In this document: positions 25,879 through 38,171 of the stretch, piece by piece
Layout of the letters: every line of letters begins with the position of its first letter
Position numbering within the stretch: the first letter of the stretch is position 1
NCBI RefSeq assembly: GCF_041260155.1
Contig: NC_091934.1
Span: 46,332,842 to 46,396,841 of the forward strand
Length of the DNA: 64,000 nt
Source of the DNA: Ptychodera flava
Lineage: Eukaryota; Hemichordata; Enteropneusta; Ptychoderidae
Direction: 5' to 3'
Notes under the pieces: model-generated
Told to the model about the DNA's origin: nothing
Seen by the model: only the letters and a program-made list of their open reading frames with translations
Database searches by the model: none
Translations under genes and position numbers: made by a program

Positions 25879-27219
25879 TTCAGTCACATTTGCACATGCG
25901 TTCGAAATGGCAATAATCCCTTCGATTCTGTCTCGACTGACAAGTTTTGTTTGATTCTGTCTCATACCAAAATTTAGTAGGAGTACACGCTAGAAAGTCT
26001 GTTATTTTGGAAACTTGTTTTGTTGTTCATAATATATTTCTGGTTTTGCGTTATTCGTACACTTTTGAATGAATCGAGTGGGATTTAAAGACCCTGTCTT
26101 TCCACTTCATTTATCAAGTTTCATCTTCATCAACTGAGCTCGTAGCTTGTAAGGATTATTTCTACAATAATTCCCACATTTGAGAGTTTTGAAATTGAGT
26201 CATGATTTTTACGATATGATCTTTTGATCGATTTTAACTTAAAGAACTGTCTTGGTTGTGCAAACAGCATTAACGTTTTTGTTAATCGCTTTTCAGTAAT
26301 CACATCGTGGTTCTGGGACATCGGGAGTCGAATCGGTTTTCCATGAAATGCGATTGCATTTCAGGAATTTGGGAGTTAAGCTGGTAATCTCCCTTACGCA
26401 TATAACACCGAGCAACGCCGACCATTGCCAAACAATGCCGACCAATGCCGAAGTTGGTCGATTGGAGTCATATTTCAATACATTGCCATGACTAACAGCT
26501 TTTAATCTTGTTTTGTATAGCAAGGGATTATAGACATACATGTAACACAGTACGTGTACACAGCAGTACAGGGCTGAAGATTAGTGGGTATGTACAATAA
26601 TCGCTAAAACCGATATTGTCTACGGATGGGTCACACATAGTTGCCTAAGGGGAAACTGTTATTTCACGTCCAAAGATTCAAGTTGCCATTCACTGTCACT
26701 CATTCAGTCTGGACTTTTACAATTTTAAGGATAGAATGTCACTCTATTCGGCTCATCCGAACATCGTCGGCGTCTTTGCTTGGATAGTAATTCATAATAG
26801 AGGGTTTAATATAAGTGGTGTTATTGATTTTGGAAAGCAGAAAGCTGCATGAACTTCTTAAATTGCATACAAAGATTCGAAGAAAAACAGACTAATTTGA
26901 TAGGAACAACATTCCTCGTTAACTCAGTGTGGTCTTTATTAAACTAATCTACAGAAAGTCTATTAAGATCGATTTTGTAAGCGGCGTGCCAGTCAGGACA
27001 TAAGTTAAGGAGACTGCGGTCTCTCAGCACTAATAATACAATGTGGAACATTTCTATACGGACACAAAATGCAATCACAGAGGACTTTTAAGTCACTGCT
27101 CATGTTTTCCCTTCGTCGACGTCAAATACCTACATATTTATAAAAAATCTATACGGTGCGCCAGGGAAATTATAAATCAAAGCGCTTATCATGTATTCTT
27201 TTATTAAAATTCAGATTTA

Positions 27220-27221
<2 letters not shown>

Positions 27222-27278
<57 letters not shown>
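27222..27278. repeat. (GA)n microsatellite
   Basis: A pure GA dinucleotide run of about 57 bp. Confidence 0.95.
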
Positions 27279-27282
<4 letters not shown>

Positions 27283-27299
27283 AGAGACAACAGACAGAC

Positions 27300-30200
27300 A
27301 GAGGCGCAGCAAAATTGCGTTATTGCCTCAAAAAAGGAAGAGATGTTAAGCAAAGGTCTGTTAAATGCTAAAATAACAAGGTTAAATAAGCGCTTAAACT
27401 TAGGCAACACTTGTGGAACCGTGACAACTAACGTGTAAATACAAAATAACCAAAAAGGAGGAATATAGTAAAAACATTACTGCCCAAACAAGGAACTATG
27501 TACCCTGGAGGCAGGAGACCATTTACCCAATGCAAGCCATAATATCTTCGAATTACCAAATATTTGTTACTCTAAGGCGCCCCTGAATTCCAGGAAGGAA
27601 TAAAGTTGGAATCGTGCCAACTTCATTAAACGATGACAGCTAACATTCTCCTTGAGGGCGTCAAATGTGTACTTTACATTTCAGCAGTATGCAAATAACT
27701 TTTGGAGCAATTTCACTTTCAGTTGTCGCGAACGCGCCGGTAGACCATGCATTCGCATGATGCACCGCACTGAATCATTCCTTTGAAAGTGCCAAAATTT
27801 TTACCAAAACATGTCGAAATTTCAGGTTTAGAAACAACAGGTGTATTATGGAAACATAATTATTTACGGTTGTAGGCGGCGACTAGCCAGTCATGACGCC
27901 GTGACGTAAATGACTCTCCTACTTCTTGTCAAATGCGCCATACATCTCTCTCTCGTTCATCAATGACTGTTGTGAACAAATGTACTTATACGCAGGAAAA
28001 TGGATCCATTTTCCATTAGTAATTACCAACTCTCAGAACTGTGGTGATGACAGGTCTAATAGTTTCGCAAACACATTCAGTTTACACGGATATACATCGA
28101 AGAGTGATATAACTTGTAAGGAAGCATTGAGGCTTTTAAGCTGTGTAGACTTGTACATATTCAGGATTAAAAGTCTGACTATATTTGGCGAGTTTCTATA
28201 AACTTCATAAAATTTGGCGATAGCTCGCGGGTCGCCGACAGCAGCAAGGGGCTTGCTAATACGCGTGCGTCACTGCATTACGATAAGGCAATATTTTTGG
28301 CCACATTGTCGCCATATTTTTGCAATCCCATAATGCTTGTCAGTGCGTAACGGCATGACTCAATTTTGTTAACTTTGGTAAAGATTTGCAAGCGATCAAG
28401 TTGACAAGTTACTGAGAACAATTTACAATTTAAAACTAAATAAAAAAAGAAACTAATTATTTGGTGGGATAAAATATACAACATCCTTCCTTATCTGCAC
28501 CGTCACAGCTGCACGAGCTTATTGGCTCAGCCCTATAATTAAAATTTGTGTACACAAAAGTAATTGCATTAATGCTTTTGCTCGATGAAATGCCTATATT
28601 GCCATATTGCCATTCTTTATGGTTTCTGTGACTTTTGATTCGCAACATTATCTTTCTAGTCATGCGACATTTCTGCGGACTAGTGAAAATTGGAACGCTT
28701 GGTTGTAACCCTTTGAGCGCTGCAATTTTTCCCACCAAAATTTTTATGTGCAACATTTTACCAATTTTGTGAATTTTTCTGTAATTTTTTTGACAATTTT
28801 GGATCAAATGAACATCACATTTTATTAGCTTCAGATGTTTAACAAAATTTTAGCAATATTTAGGAAAAAGTTGACTGGTGTATATTTTGATATAGGCGAC
28901 AAAAAACTGACTTTGCCGCTCAAAGGGTTTTAATCAGAAAAGCAGTTGATCGGTACTATAAATACTAAGGTACTCTGAAAGAATTAATACACGTTTTGTA
29001 GTGGGACAAAATAAGTAAACACAACTGGCAACAAAACAATTTTGATGACTAATGATAATAATTAATATTTATTGTGTTCGTAGAGAATAAACTACGTTTT
29101 TGCTCATGCACAAAGTATGTATGTTGATATATTCAGTTACATGAGACACGTATGGAAATAGACATCTTCAAAATGGTAAATATGTAATTTTACCCAGAAA
29201 TTGATGACTTGTCTACAATGTCAATTAATACCAAGAGTCTGAGAACACACAAAGGACAAACAGGATTACACAATATAACTATTATCGACAATGAGAAAAA
29301 TATAACTATTAAAATCTGTACCATAATCTGCTTTAAAGAAATCATAACAAACGATCAGACTGATGTATCTTCCAAACGAAAAATGAAGAATTTTGTCTTC
29401 TTGATGATACGAGGACAACGCTCCTTGGATCCAATTTTGCTGTAAAAGCTTCCCTCACTTCCGTTCAAAGTTTATATCGCTGTACAGGATGGCACAAATT
29501 AGAAGCACGGCGTCCATTCAGTCCAAAGATGATATGAGAAACTATATAGAGACGGTGTCAACATTGGCTAGCGTTTCATTACAATGGATCTTTTCAACAG
29601 TTGCTGCATACAGGGCGACGTTCTTTCCAATTAGAACATATTAAGTGCAATGACACTACATCGTTATAATTCAAAATGCGTCAAAATGGAACAGTGAATA
29701 ACCAATTCACCAGGAATAAATGAAAAATTTTTGGATCAATATCGTCTTTCAATACAGAAGAGTTAGCGAAAATTTCTTTGCCTTCGGAATTCTCGTTCTC
29801 GAAAAATTCTACATAAGTAATTTGTGCAGAAATGCAAAGCCTTTCAAAATACTGAATGTTAATGTGAATAAGTAGCCCTTGGCAAGCTGATAAATGTCTT
29901 TCCATTTTCATTTCAGAATGAATAAATCAAAGAGTGGACGAAAATTTAATGGATCGAGTCACAGAGTGTTCCTAATCTAGAACTCTCACTCATGTAATTT
30001 TAATTTCAATAGAATTTTATCTCTGTAATTAGGGCGCTGTGGTTCCCATATACGGAAACACTGACTTGAGTACCCTTTGTTTGCTGTGCAAACATGTATC
30101 CATAAGCTGTAAGTTTTTACTACGAGTTACACCGCTATAGTGATCAACTTTAGCTTTTCTAAGTTCACTGACAGCAAGTTATAAAAGCCGTGAAATTATC

Positions 30201-31163
30201 TGTATCCTCAATCATCGGCTGTGGTTCACTTTCTAGCTCCACACATCTTTGATTCTGTTGAATCTTTGTGCTCGCTGTCAGTGGTGGAGTACCTGAAAAT
30301 CTGGTGTACTAAAGAATTTCAAGAACGAGCAGGTCAAAGCGAAAACATCAAGTACCTAACAACATTAAATACATTGATATAAGTGGTCTCACATGTGGTT
30401 AGAAATAATACATAAACTTATTTCATATGCTCTGCATCAGAATAATATTCTCAAAAAACAAACACAGGGAAAAAGTTGATGAAAATTAAGAACGCAAATA
30501 CCTATCGATAATGCAAGTAAAATTAAAGCATTTCTAGATGATACAAAGAAATATTAAAGTCACGTGTTCATTACACTTACATTTTTAGTAAAGACAATTC
30601 TATAATATAACTATTTGCCAAGGGAATGTTAAAATGGCGCTTGTATTTTACCCATCGAAACATCTCCATCTAACATTATATAAAAAATATCACCAAGGTG
30701 TTTACAAACAACACAAGTAGTTATCTATCTTATAAGTAGGTTAAGTTTGTTGACCACATTATTTATGATTTGAAAATGTCCCTGGTTTCCTATTGAAAAG
30801 GAGCTGATATGTCTTGGTTGACTCCATGGACATAAAGCTTACGTTTAATACTAAAATTCAGACGGGTTCAAAGGTCAACAGAGTGGAATCTGTCTAACAT
30901 TTACTGAAGAATTGGTGGAGTAATGTTTGTTACAGCAGTAACACTAATCTTATGCATTGGTTTTGGACATATCACACCGAGCATGAATTTTACTGATGAT
31001 TTCCGGATTTTGGCACAGTAGTAATCCTTCAGGGTGGGACCAGTAATAGCACGCATCCGATTTTGGAAAAAACCCATAAACCAAAACCCCAAACCAAAAC
31101 CAAAAACCGCAAAGTCGTTTTTCTGTAATACTGTTAAAGTCCCTATTGTAGAAGGTAAAATTA
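27300..31163. other. Non-coding DNA 3' of receptor gene B
   Basis: I saw no exon-like frame with splice signals, no RNA gene and no clear repeat here. The region probably contains the 3' UTR of gene B at its right end. No strong AATAAA was found close to the stop; a weak ATTAAA lies at 30844-30849 on the minus strand. Confidence 0.4.
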
Positions 31164-31772
31164 TCATTCATCCGTAATTTCAATGGGGTTTCGACTCGAC
31201 ATTTCTTTCATAGCTGAGTTGTCGCCAATGCTGTTCGCTTTGATGCTGTAGATACGTTTCCTTGCCTTGTCACGCTGCCGCTTTCGGCAGAGTAAATTCC
31301 GGCATTCTTCGCGAAAATTTGGGTTGAAAAATGAGTAAATGATGGGATTCATACAGCTATTGGCGAAAGGAAGTAACAAACCAACATTATTTACCATGGG
31401 GTCTACATAATCCTGTATAGGATATGCTAAAGCCAGATTATACGTACTCAACAGGACGTAACTCAAGAAATACGCTATGAAAACTATCATCAGAGTGCGT
31501 GCTACTTTCCAATGTGCGTAGTCAAATTTTGAATTCGAACTTCTTTCATGGCTGTTCCTTCTGCCGACAGGGTTTTTCATTCGCTTCCGGACCTCCATGA
31601 TTATTATAATGTTTAAAATAACCGTAACGATTGACGGAATGTAGAAAAGCACCAGGTTGTAATAGAAGGCTTTGAAATGTGCAAACCAGGGCACGTCAGG
31701 CATGTCGAATTTACATGCGAAGGCGAGTTTTCCACTGTACGTATCTCCAATATCATTACTTCTGTAGAAAGT
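31164..31772 (-). CDS. Class A GPCR gene B, exon 3 (TM5-TM7 and C-tail)
   Basis: Terminal coding exon of the second receptor paralogue. The acceptor is GTTCTTTGCAG and the exon opens in phase 0. It codes 202 residues: the second extracellular loop with its cysteine (FACKFDMPD), TM5 (YYNLVLFYIPSIVTVILNI), a basic inner loop (KRMKNPVGRRN), TM6 (LMIVFIAYFLSYVLLSTYNL), and TM7 with NPIIY followed by FFNPNFREEC, a likely palmitoylation-ready cysteine cluster. The C-tail ends ITDE; genes A and C end CDE and EDE. As in gene A, TM6 has no CWxP. Upstream exons are at 32684-32976 and 34773-35097. Confidence 0.88.
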   Translation of the reverse strand, partial: TFYRSNDIGDTYSGKLAFACKFDMPDVPWFAHFKAFYYNLVLFYIPSIVTVILNIIIIMEVRKRMKNPVGRRNSHERSSNSKFDYAHWKVARTLMIVFIAYFLSYVLLSTYNLALAYPIQDYVDPMVNNVGLLLPFANSCMNPIIYSFFNPNFREECRNLLCRKRQRDKARKRIYSIKANSIGDNSAMKEMSSRNPIEITDE

Positions 31773-32278
31773 CTGCAAAGAACAGCAAACAAATAGAGGA
31801 GTCATCTCTCTGTGGCGAATTTCGAAAGTCTGTAATGTTACGTATTTTTTACGGGCCAACAAAATACTTTGTACGTGGCTTTGGTGTACTTTTATCCCAG
31901 ATCATGTTTCTTCAAGAGATTTTGCGAGCTACAAACAATAGTTACGTGGGTTTGTTTACTTCAAGAAGAATAGCAAATCTTATATGGGTTTTGCCCAGAC
32001 TTCATTTTACCATCAATCCGCGTTTTCAGGTTAACTATTTCTGTGTTCCAATGTCAAAAGCTGATTTACATTTTGTCTATACTGTGAGGTTAGGCAATTT
32101 TTTGTAAGAATTATATTATTTGCAAATGAAAGTTCGAAATGTGTAAAGCAGCAAGCCGTGTTTACGCAGAACAAGATATTCTGAAAACATCTTTGGATTT
32201 CGAAGGGCCGAAAAACTATAATTATTGATTATTTTTTCAATGTTTTACAGTTTTTTTGTCCTATTCCCATAATCATGG

Positions 32279-32325
<47 letters not shown>
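32279..32325. repeat. (TA)n microsatellite
   Basis: A pure TA run in intron 2 of receptor gene B. Confidence 0.95.
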
Positions 32326-32328
<3 letters not shown>

Positions 32329-32683
32329 CTTGTCAACTCAGCCTGTACATCTGTAAACTGCATTGTCATTATTTACAAGTAAATTCTGGTCCGGATTAAA
32401 ATTCAAAGGCAGAACGTAACAGTGCATTGTACTTGCATAGACGCTGTAGTGATTAGATAACTAGTGGGTGTTTCAACTTGCTTTGGGGCAATACAAGAAT
32501 TTGAAAATGATATACAGTGTACAGAAAAAATGAAAAAATCATCAAAAGTTACATCCGTACTTGAAGATAGTATTGTGAGTCTAAATTGCCGAGATTTGGT
32601 GTTCACGAAAGAAACATATATTTATGGTCATTTTAAAGTGATTCACGGTGTTAAGAGATTGTGAATCATGATGATAACGGTAC

Positions 32684-32976
32684 CTTGAACATCAACAGTG
32701 TTGGTGATGCTGCCGCCAACGACAGAATCCAGAGAATGATGATAATGAAGACGGTTCTCTTCAGAGTAAAACTAATCCTGAATTTCACTGGGTGGCATAT
32801 CGCAAAATATCGATCAATTGCTATGGCGACCATTGTCGATACTGTGATATTGAAGCCGACGTAACGAAAGTATCGATGGGCCCTACAGTTGTGGTCGGTT
32901 CCCCACAATATCGGCCAGGTATCACGGTAAAATTCAGTGATGTGAAAAACCACCACACTTAACGCCAGAAGGTCAC
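32684..32976 (-). CDS. Class A GPCR gene B, exon 2 (TM2-TM4)
   Basis: A 293-bp exon with acceptor GTTTTCATAG and donor AAG|GTACCG. It starts in phase 1 and ends in phase 0, exactly as in genes A and C. It codes TM2 (GDLLALSVVVFHITEFY), the cysteine before TM3 (GTDHNC), TM3 with FNITVSTMVAIAI then DRYFAICHP, and TM4 (IILWILSLAAASPTLLMF). It is closer in sequence to gene C than to gene A in TM4 and the TM3 entry. Confidence 0.9.
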
Positions 32977-33363
32977 CTATGAAAACGACAAAGTTAAGTG
33001 AATGACAATAATTGAAAAGTAATGTGAAATAATTATTAAGAATAGATTCAGAACTCTGCTTCATATTTTGATAAAAATTAAGTTATCCAACTTCGATTGA
33101 AATATTGACGGCAGTTCGATTTGTGAGATCGCTTGTCAGGTATTTGCGTCATCTTGCGGGCTCGGCTTTTTGTTTGTTTTTTTGACAGACCATCACCAAT
33201 GGTAACGCAGTAAAATTTCACAGGTGGCAGCTTGGCTTCATTACATTCATCAGAAGGCAGAAATAGTATAAATCGCAGCCAAAATAGCTGATCTGAGCTC
33301 TTTCAAACCACTATTGATGATTCTGGTTCCAGACTGAAGTTGTACATACATACATACATAATA

Positions 33364-33554
33364 AACACCTATTGCCTGGTCATTAGGGCTATAGCGACCG
33401 TCTATTACCCCGAGGGGCCGTGTATTACCAGAAACACATCGCTATTTCCCGAGGCCGTAGGCCGAGGGGTAAGCGATGTGTTTCTGGTAACACACGGCCA
33501 CGAGGGGTAATAGACGAGCGCTATAGCCCGAATAAAGACCAGGCTATAGGTGTT
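33364..33554. mobile_element. Fold-back palindrome, ~190 bp
   Basis: Two arms form a long hairpin: AACACCTATTGCCTGGTC at the left is matched by GACCAGGCTATAGGTGTT at the right, and the match continues through GGCTATAGCG, GTCTATTACCCC, GAGGGGCCGTGT and AGAAACACATCGCT. The short centre is GGCCGTAGGCC. The structure fits a fold-back MITE or a cruciform-forming sequence. No coding capacity. Confidence 0.8.
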
Positions 33555-34081
33555 TTATAACACACCACATGCTCATGTTGTATTGTTATATAGTTGTTAA
33601 TGTGTTTTGATATTTTGCACCGCAACAATCCATTGTGACAAGTTTACTGGGCGATGTTTCCACAGCGCTTTCAGTTGTACGTGGTACCACTTTCTTTCAA
33701 AAAATATTCTAAGCATACCTAGCGACATCCTTAGTTGCACCTTAATCTTTTCCGTCGATGAGCTATTCAAGCTCCTACGCTGTTGGAATGTTGGAAAATG
33801 TTGGAAAATCTGTTTTAGAGAATGTGTCGTCACCTATCCCGGACGCACATCACCTATTAGTCACCCGCCATTGTTGCAAAGCCGCAGACGACACTACGGT
33901 CACGTGACCGGACACTTTTCCAAATTTGGTCAGAACTATTTCCCTAGGGAAATGGCTTTTCAAAAAATACCCTCTGACGTCACTTTTGTCAATATGGTGG
34001 GGACTAGCCGTATCTATTTTCTCGTCACGTGACGTATTCTGGCGAATCGCGACACAGAATGAGCAGGTGGCGTGTTATAAC
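33555..34081. mobile_element. Putative MITE next to the palindrome
   Basis: TTATAACACACCACATGCTC at the left is matched inverted by GAGCAGGTGGCGTGTTATAA at the right, enclosing about 530 bp. The interior holds several CACGTG and TGACGTCA-like sites. There is no transposase. The left end abuts the fold-back palindrome, so the two may be parts of one composite element. Confidence 0.55.
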
Positions 34082-34456
34082 AATATTTATAGAGCGCCTA
34101 GTATCCATCAGGGATGCTCACTGGCGCTTAACAGAATTAATCACAATTAAAGCTCTCTTAAATAGGTAGTTTTTGAGTCTAGACTTAAAGCTTTCTACAG
34201 TTGGAGCACGGGAGTTGTGTAGAATAATCTTATTCACTTATTGTCATTATTGTCTTAGTTCAAATGTGCACATTAGCATCTGCCTCCTGTCTTTCCAGTG
34301 TATTTCCTCCTTTTAAATCAATTATGCAATTTTTAAATCAAATATCTTTTTAGGCACATGTAACCTTATTATTTGAATGTTTAAGATTCAAATATGTAAT
34401 TCATTTTGCATAATCAGGAACAAAATGGATCTTTAGAAATAAGCCACTAATCGATT

Positions 34457-34460
<4 letters not shown>

Positions 34461-34541
<81 letters not shown>
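34461..34541. repeat. (GA)n microsatellite
   Basis: A pure GA run of about 80 bp in intron 1 of receptor gene B. Confidence 0.95.
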
Positions 34542-34542
<1 letters not shown>

Positions 34543-34772
34543 ATTAACAAATGTCCGATCGAACTGCAATCATATTGTGTGACATAATCGTATCATAGCT
34601 ATTTGTGCACAAGGATAATGTAATTGTTTGAGGAATACTTGTACAAACAATTTGCCTTATAATAATTTTATAACTGCTTTCGGCGGCTATCATACAGAAT
34701 TCCTTTTGTGTCCATGACAAACAGTGTATATCAAAATAGGAATGAGTATCGGTGGTTTAAAACAAACATTAC

Positions 34773-35097
34773 CTGCGGCTAAATTCAATATGTAGAGTGA
34801 CGAATTGTGTTGACGAGATCTTTTTTGTGAATACACCGCCACAACAAAAAAGTTACCGATGAAGCCGACGACACATACTGTTGTTAGGTAAGGCACTTCA
34901 TAGCCAAGAATTCCAAAACTAGTCTCGTTTTGGAATAGAGATGTCTGGTTCCAAATGGCATCGCTATATGGAGTGACGTTCAAATCTGGAATAGCTGGCG
35001 TCAGCGTTGATCCATTAGTTCCAGACAACTGCTCACTTTTCTGGCTGACCGTCTGGTTTACTATTGTAACGGTATCAGTGGTTAAGTTCGACATCAT
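34773..35097 (-). CDS. Class A GPCR gene B, exon 1 (N-terminus and TM1)
   Basis: Codes an N-terminal tail with many N-glycosylation sequons (NLT, NQT, NGS, NVT, NQT, NET), then TM1 (LTTVCVVGFIGNFFVVAVYS) and the first inner loop KRSRQHNSSLYILNLAA. The donor G|GTAATG gives the same phase-1 junction as gene A. The start ATG (MMSNLTT) follows TTGCAGAG, which could itself be an acceptor, so a further upstream exon is possible. The Polinton begins 2.7 kb upstream of this exon. Confidence 0.82.
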
Positions 35098-35179
35098 CTC
35101 TGCAACGCTATCAAAAGGAGGACTAAGTTGGTCTATATCTCATGTTTTCGTAACGACTGTCGCCGAATTAATTTATTAG

Positions 35180-37180
35180 CATCTGAAAAGACGTTCAATA
35201 TCTAATTATCAAGACAAAACACTCGAACGCCCTAGGGGCCGTCTATAGTATAAATGAGGCACGACCTACGTTTAAGCTTGCCCCACACGAGATTAAAGAA
35301 GCTGAGCAAACAGCATGGAATGAAATTTCGCTCAGCTAATTTCTCTAGTGCGCGGCAGGCTTTATGCGTAATTTTTCGTACGGGGAAGGGGTAAGCGCTT
35401 CGTCTTGCGTTGGTCTATTTGTCATATTGAAGGATTTTGGTACGGTTTCGGCTTTTCATCGACAACAGACGGACTACAAAATACAGAAACAGCAAAACAC
35501 GAAGAATTCCGAGAAGACCTAAACTAGAAGTTTGAATGCCATGCTTTTACGCCGCAGAAATGTGTTATCTTTTGTTTTATTTTTATTACTTTTGCACAAA
35601 TAACAATCATAAAAAGGGTAAACCGAACAAACACAGGAAAAAGTCAGGAAATTTGATTAATTTGATAGTATAAACTAACACATAGACTAACAGATGAGGT
35701 TTTTGTGCATTGATGGATAACGCACCATACTCATGAAACTTATCTCTTCTAAGGTCTGAGTAAATACACGAGCAAAAATAACACCGAACAAATTAACAAA
35801 TAATGCAAGTAAAATGTCAAAAACACATGATAAGGTTACCGAACTTGTTGTCGGATCTTGATACAACACAGTCCGTCTATCCACTGTGGATACAAGTAGA
35901 CTGTATAAGTTGCTATTTACTTTTGAGGTGGCATCTAGTTACATGTACATGGTAAATTTTTCCATAATTTTGATGAAGAACAAAAACCTATGAAGACACT
36001 TTAGCAAAAAATGGAATATGAAAAGAAAATTTTCCTTGCCGAGTGTTGTAAATGATAGACATTTTTCTACGCAAGAACGATATTAAAATGTCTCAGTCTG
36101 TGAAGGGAATTCATCATGGAGTTTGACTGAAGCGTAGTTGGATTTTATTGTCATGTGTTGACTTGTACGCCATCAGGGAGCTGCCGGAACGTGTGTGCGT
36201 GTAAGCCAAGGCATCATACCGACGTCATTGAGTTTTACATTTCGCATACTAGAAGAATTTTCGTTTTTAGGGGGTTGGGTGGGGTGAAAGGTTATGCAAA
36301 TTACCTGTCACGTGATACTTATGCAAACAATGGTGACACCATGGTAACCAAAATGTTCCCCTATATCTAGGCTTTCCGAAAATGTATAATTTACTGGGGT
36401 TCTGAGCTTAAACTGTAAGTAGTGAGGCTCCCAGTTGATAGAATTAATCTTGGACGACTTCACAGTGATCGTCTGAAATTAATCGACCATGTTCATTTCA
36501 TATCGAACTTTTATGATATTTTTGGTTCATACTGGTTCAACCGTAATATCAATACAGTTAAGTCAAAAATAGATTCATTAATCATGGAAACAATATTGAA
36601 GTCACATTTCACATATTTGTACTGCACCAATGGTATCTCATGTTTCATCTGCTTTCCACTTAATTTCTCAGTGTTCACTAATTCAGAGAATGGATTTTGT
36701 TTAGTAATTCAAAACATTTAGCTCAATAAGTATAAATCCAAAGTTACAATTCAACATACAAAATTTAGAGCGAAGAGAAGTTATCATAAGCTGTCATAAT
36801 CTCAATCAATATCCTTACAGGGGTGAATTAGTAAATACGTGTATTTGGAAGATATTTGTCTCTTAGAGTAAGAAAGAAGGGAGGACTTGAAGAAACCCAG
36901 ATAATATAAAATTGAAAATGCTTTCCAACTTCAGTTTATGTTGCGATTGTAAATTTGTCACGGTTCTCTGAAATTATCGCCATGAGTATGTAACTTCATT
37001 AAAATTGTCAAAAAATAATCGACATCACAAGCAATGTTCATCATGTATGGCTTTAATTGAAAAATTTAAATATAGTTCAGTTCAGCTAGATATCTTTCAC
37101 GGCTGTAATATCAATGTCATTACTTTTACGAAGCAAATCCTAATTCCATCAACCTTTTCAAGTTCTTCCAGCTTTCTTAT
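35180..37180. other. Upstream flank of receptor gene B, no gene seen
   Basis: Non-coding. It should contain the promoter of gene B on the minus strand, but no core element could be assigned with confidence. Confidence 0.4.
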
Positions 37181-37182
37181 GA

Positions 37183-37286
<104 letters not shown>

Positions 37287-37808
37287 CACGATAATGTCAA
37301 GTTATAGTCATAGTTGTTATTGATATTCGGGTTTTAGCGATTGATTACATTTCAGCTAGACTACACTTTTACCAAATAAAGACATATACTGAAAATTGTA
37401 AGTATGACTGACACCAGTCACCACTGATCGCTTTGCAAGTCGTTTGTTTTTATAGAATCGTAGACAGTGCACCGTAGCAGAACTACTCCGAGGTCCCGGA
37501 TAACGAGCCCTACTATCCAGAGGTCAATTACACTAATCAACTTCCAAACTCCGATGGTGCTTGGTACAAAGTTGGAGCATATACCTTCAAAAGTTGTAAA
37601 GTGACTCTGGCTATGGTACTATTTCAGTGTTACACTACAGAATATTACATGGTCTCACCTCAGGAAGCCATACTTTAGTTTTCAGAAGTTTCTCGACCAG
37701 TTACGTGAGCCAGCAACGAAAGTATGGAACAAGACGTGTATACCGTCTAGACCTTGCAAATATTTTATTCGTAATAAACAACTAATAATAATATATGTGT
37801 GAATAAAT

Positions 37809-37814
37809 AATATA
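37809..37814. repeat. Polinton target-site duplication, left (AATATA)
   Basis: AATATA directly before the element, identical to the hexamer directly after it at 54792-54797. A 6-bp duplication is the diagnostic size for Polinton integration. Confidence 0.92.
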
Positions 37815-38168
37815 AGTAGTAAAGAAAGGGTGGACAACTGGGATGAAGTAAGAATTTTTACACCCATTTTATTCATTTATCTACATGAAGTGAAGGAAAA
37901 ATTAACCATCCATGTAACTAAAGTGTGACCCTGACCTATATACGAACTCACGCACGCGCAGCAGTGCATTGTCCTGAACTAAGCGGGGAAATTCCCTTCT
38001 GAGCATGTTTATACACGTTCCGAAGGTGTACGGGAAATTCCGTGTGAGTCATCACCATCAAACTAGCCTATATAAAGGAGCTTTTTTTTTTACCTGTGTT
38101 GTCAGTCCGGCCGGCCGGTCGCGGAGTCTAGCTGATGTTGAACACGAGAGTTCCTATCGGTGCGAACT
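37815..38168 (+). repeat. Polinton left terminal inverted repeat, 354 bp
   Basis: Starts AGTAGTAAAG and ends GTGCGAACT. Compared with the right copy it differs by four small insertions (1, 4, 1 and 1 bp, all extra in the left copy) and a single substitution near the inner end. It contains an AP-1-like TGAGTCA at 38045 and a TATATAAAG at about 38069, both pointing inward. Confidence 0.95.
38045..38077 (+). promoter_or_regulatory. Inward-facing TRE plus TATA box in left terminal repeat
   Basis: TGAGTCA (38045-38051, the AP-1/TRE consensus) is followed 17 bp later by TATATAAAG (38069-38077), a textbook TATA box. The predicted start of transcription is near 38100, reading into the element. The nearest genes point the opposite way, so its product is unknown. 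The same pair is present in the right repeat. Confidence 0.45.
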
Positions 38169-38171
38169 TGT

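Noticed and set aside
27204..27410. Leu-Ser repeat open frame
   Set aside because: Translation of the (GA)n tract.
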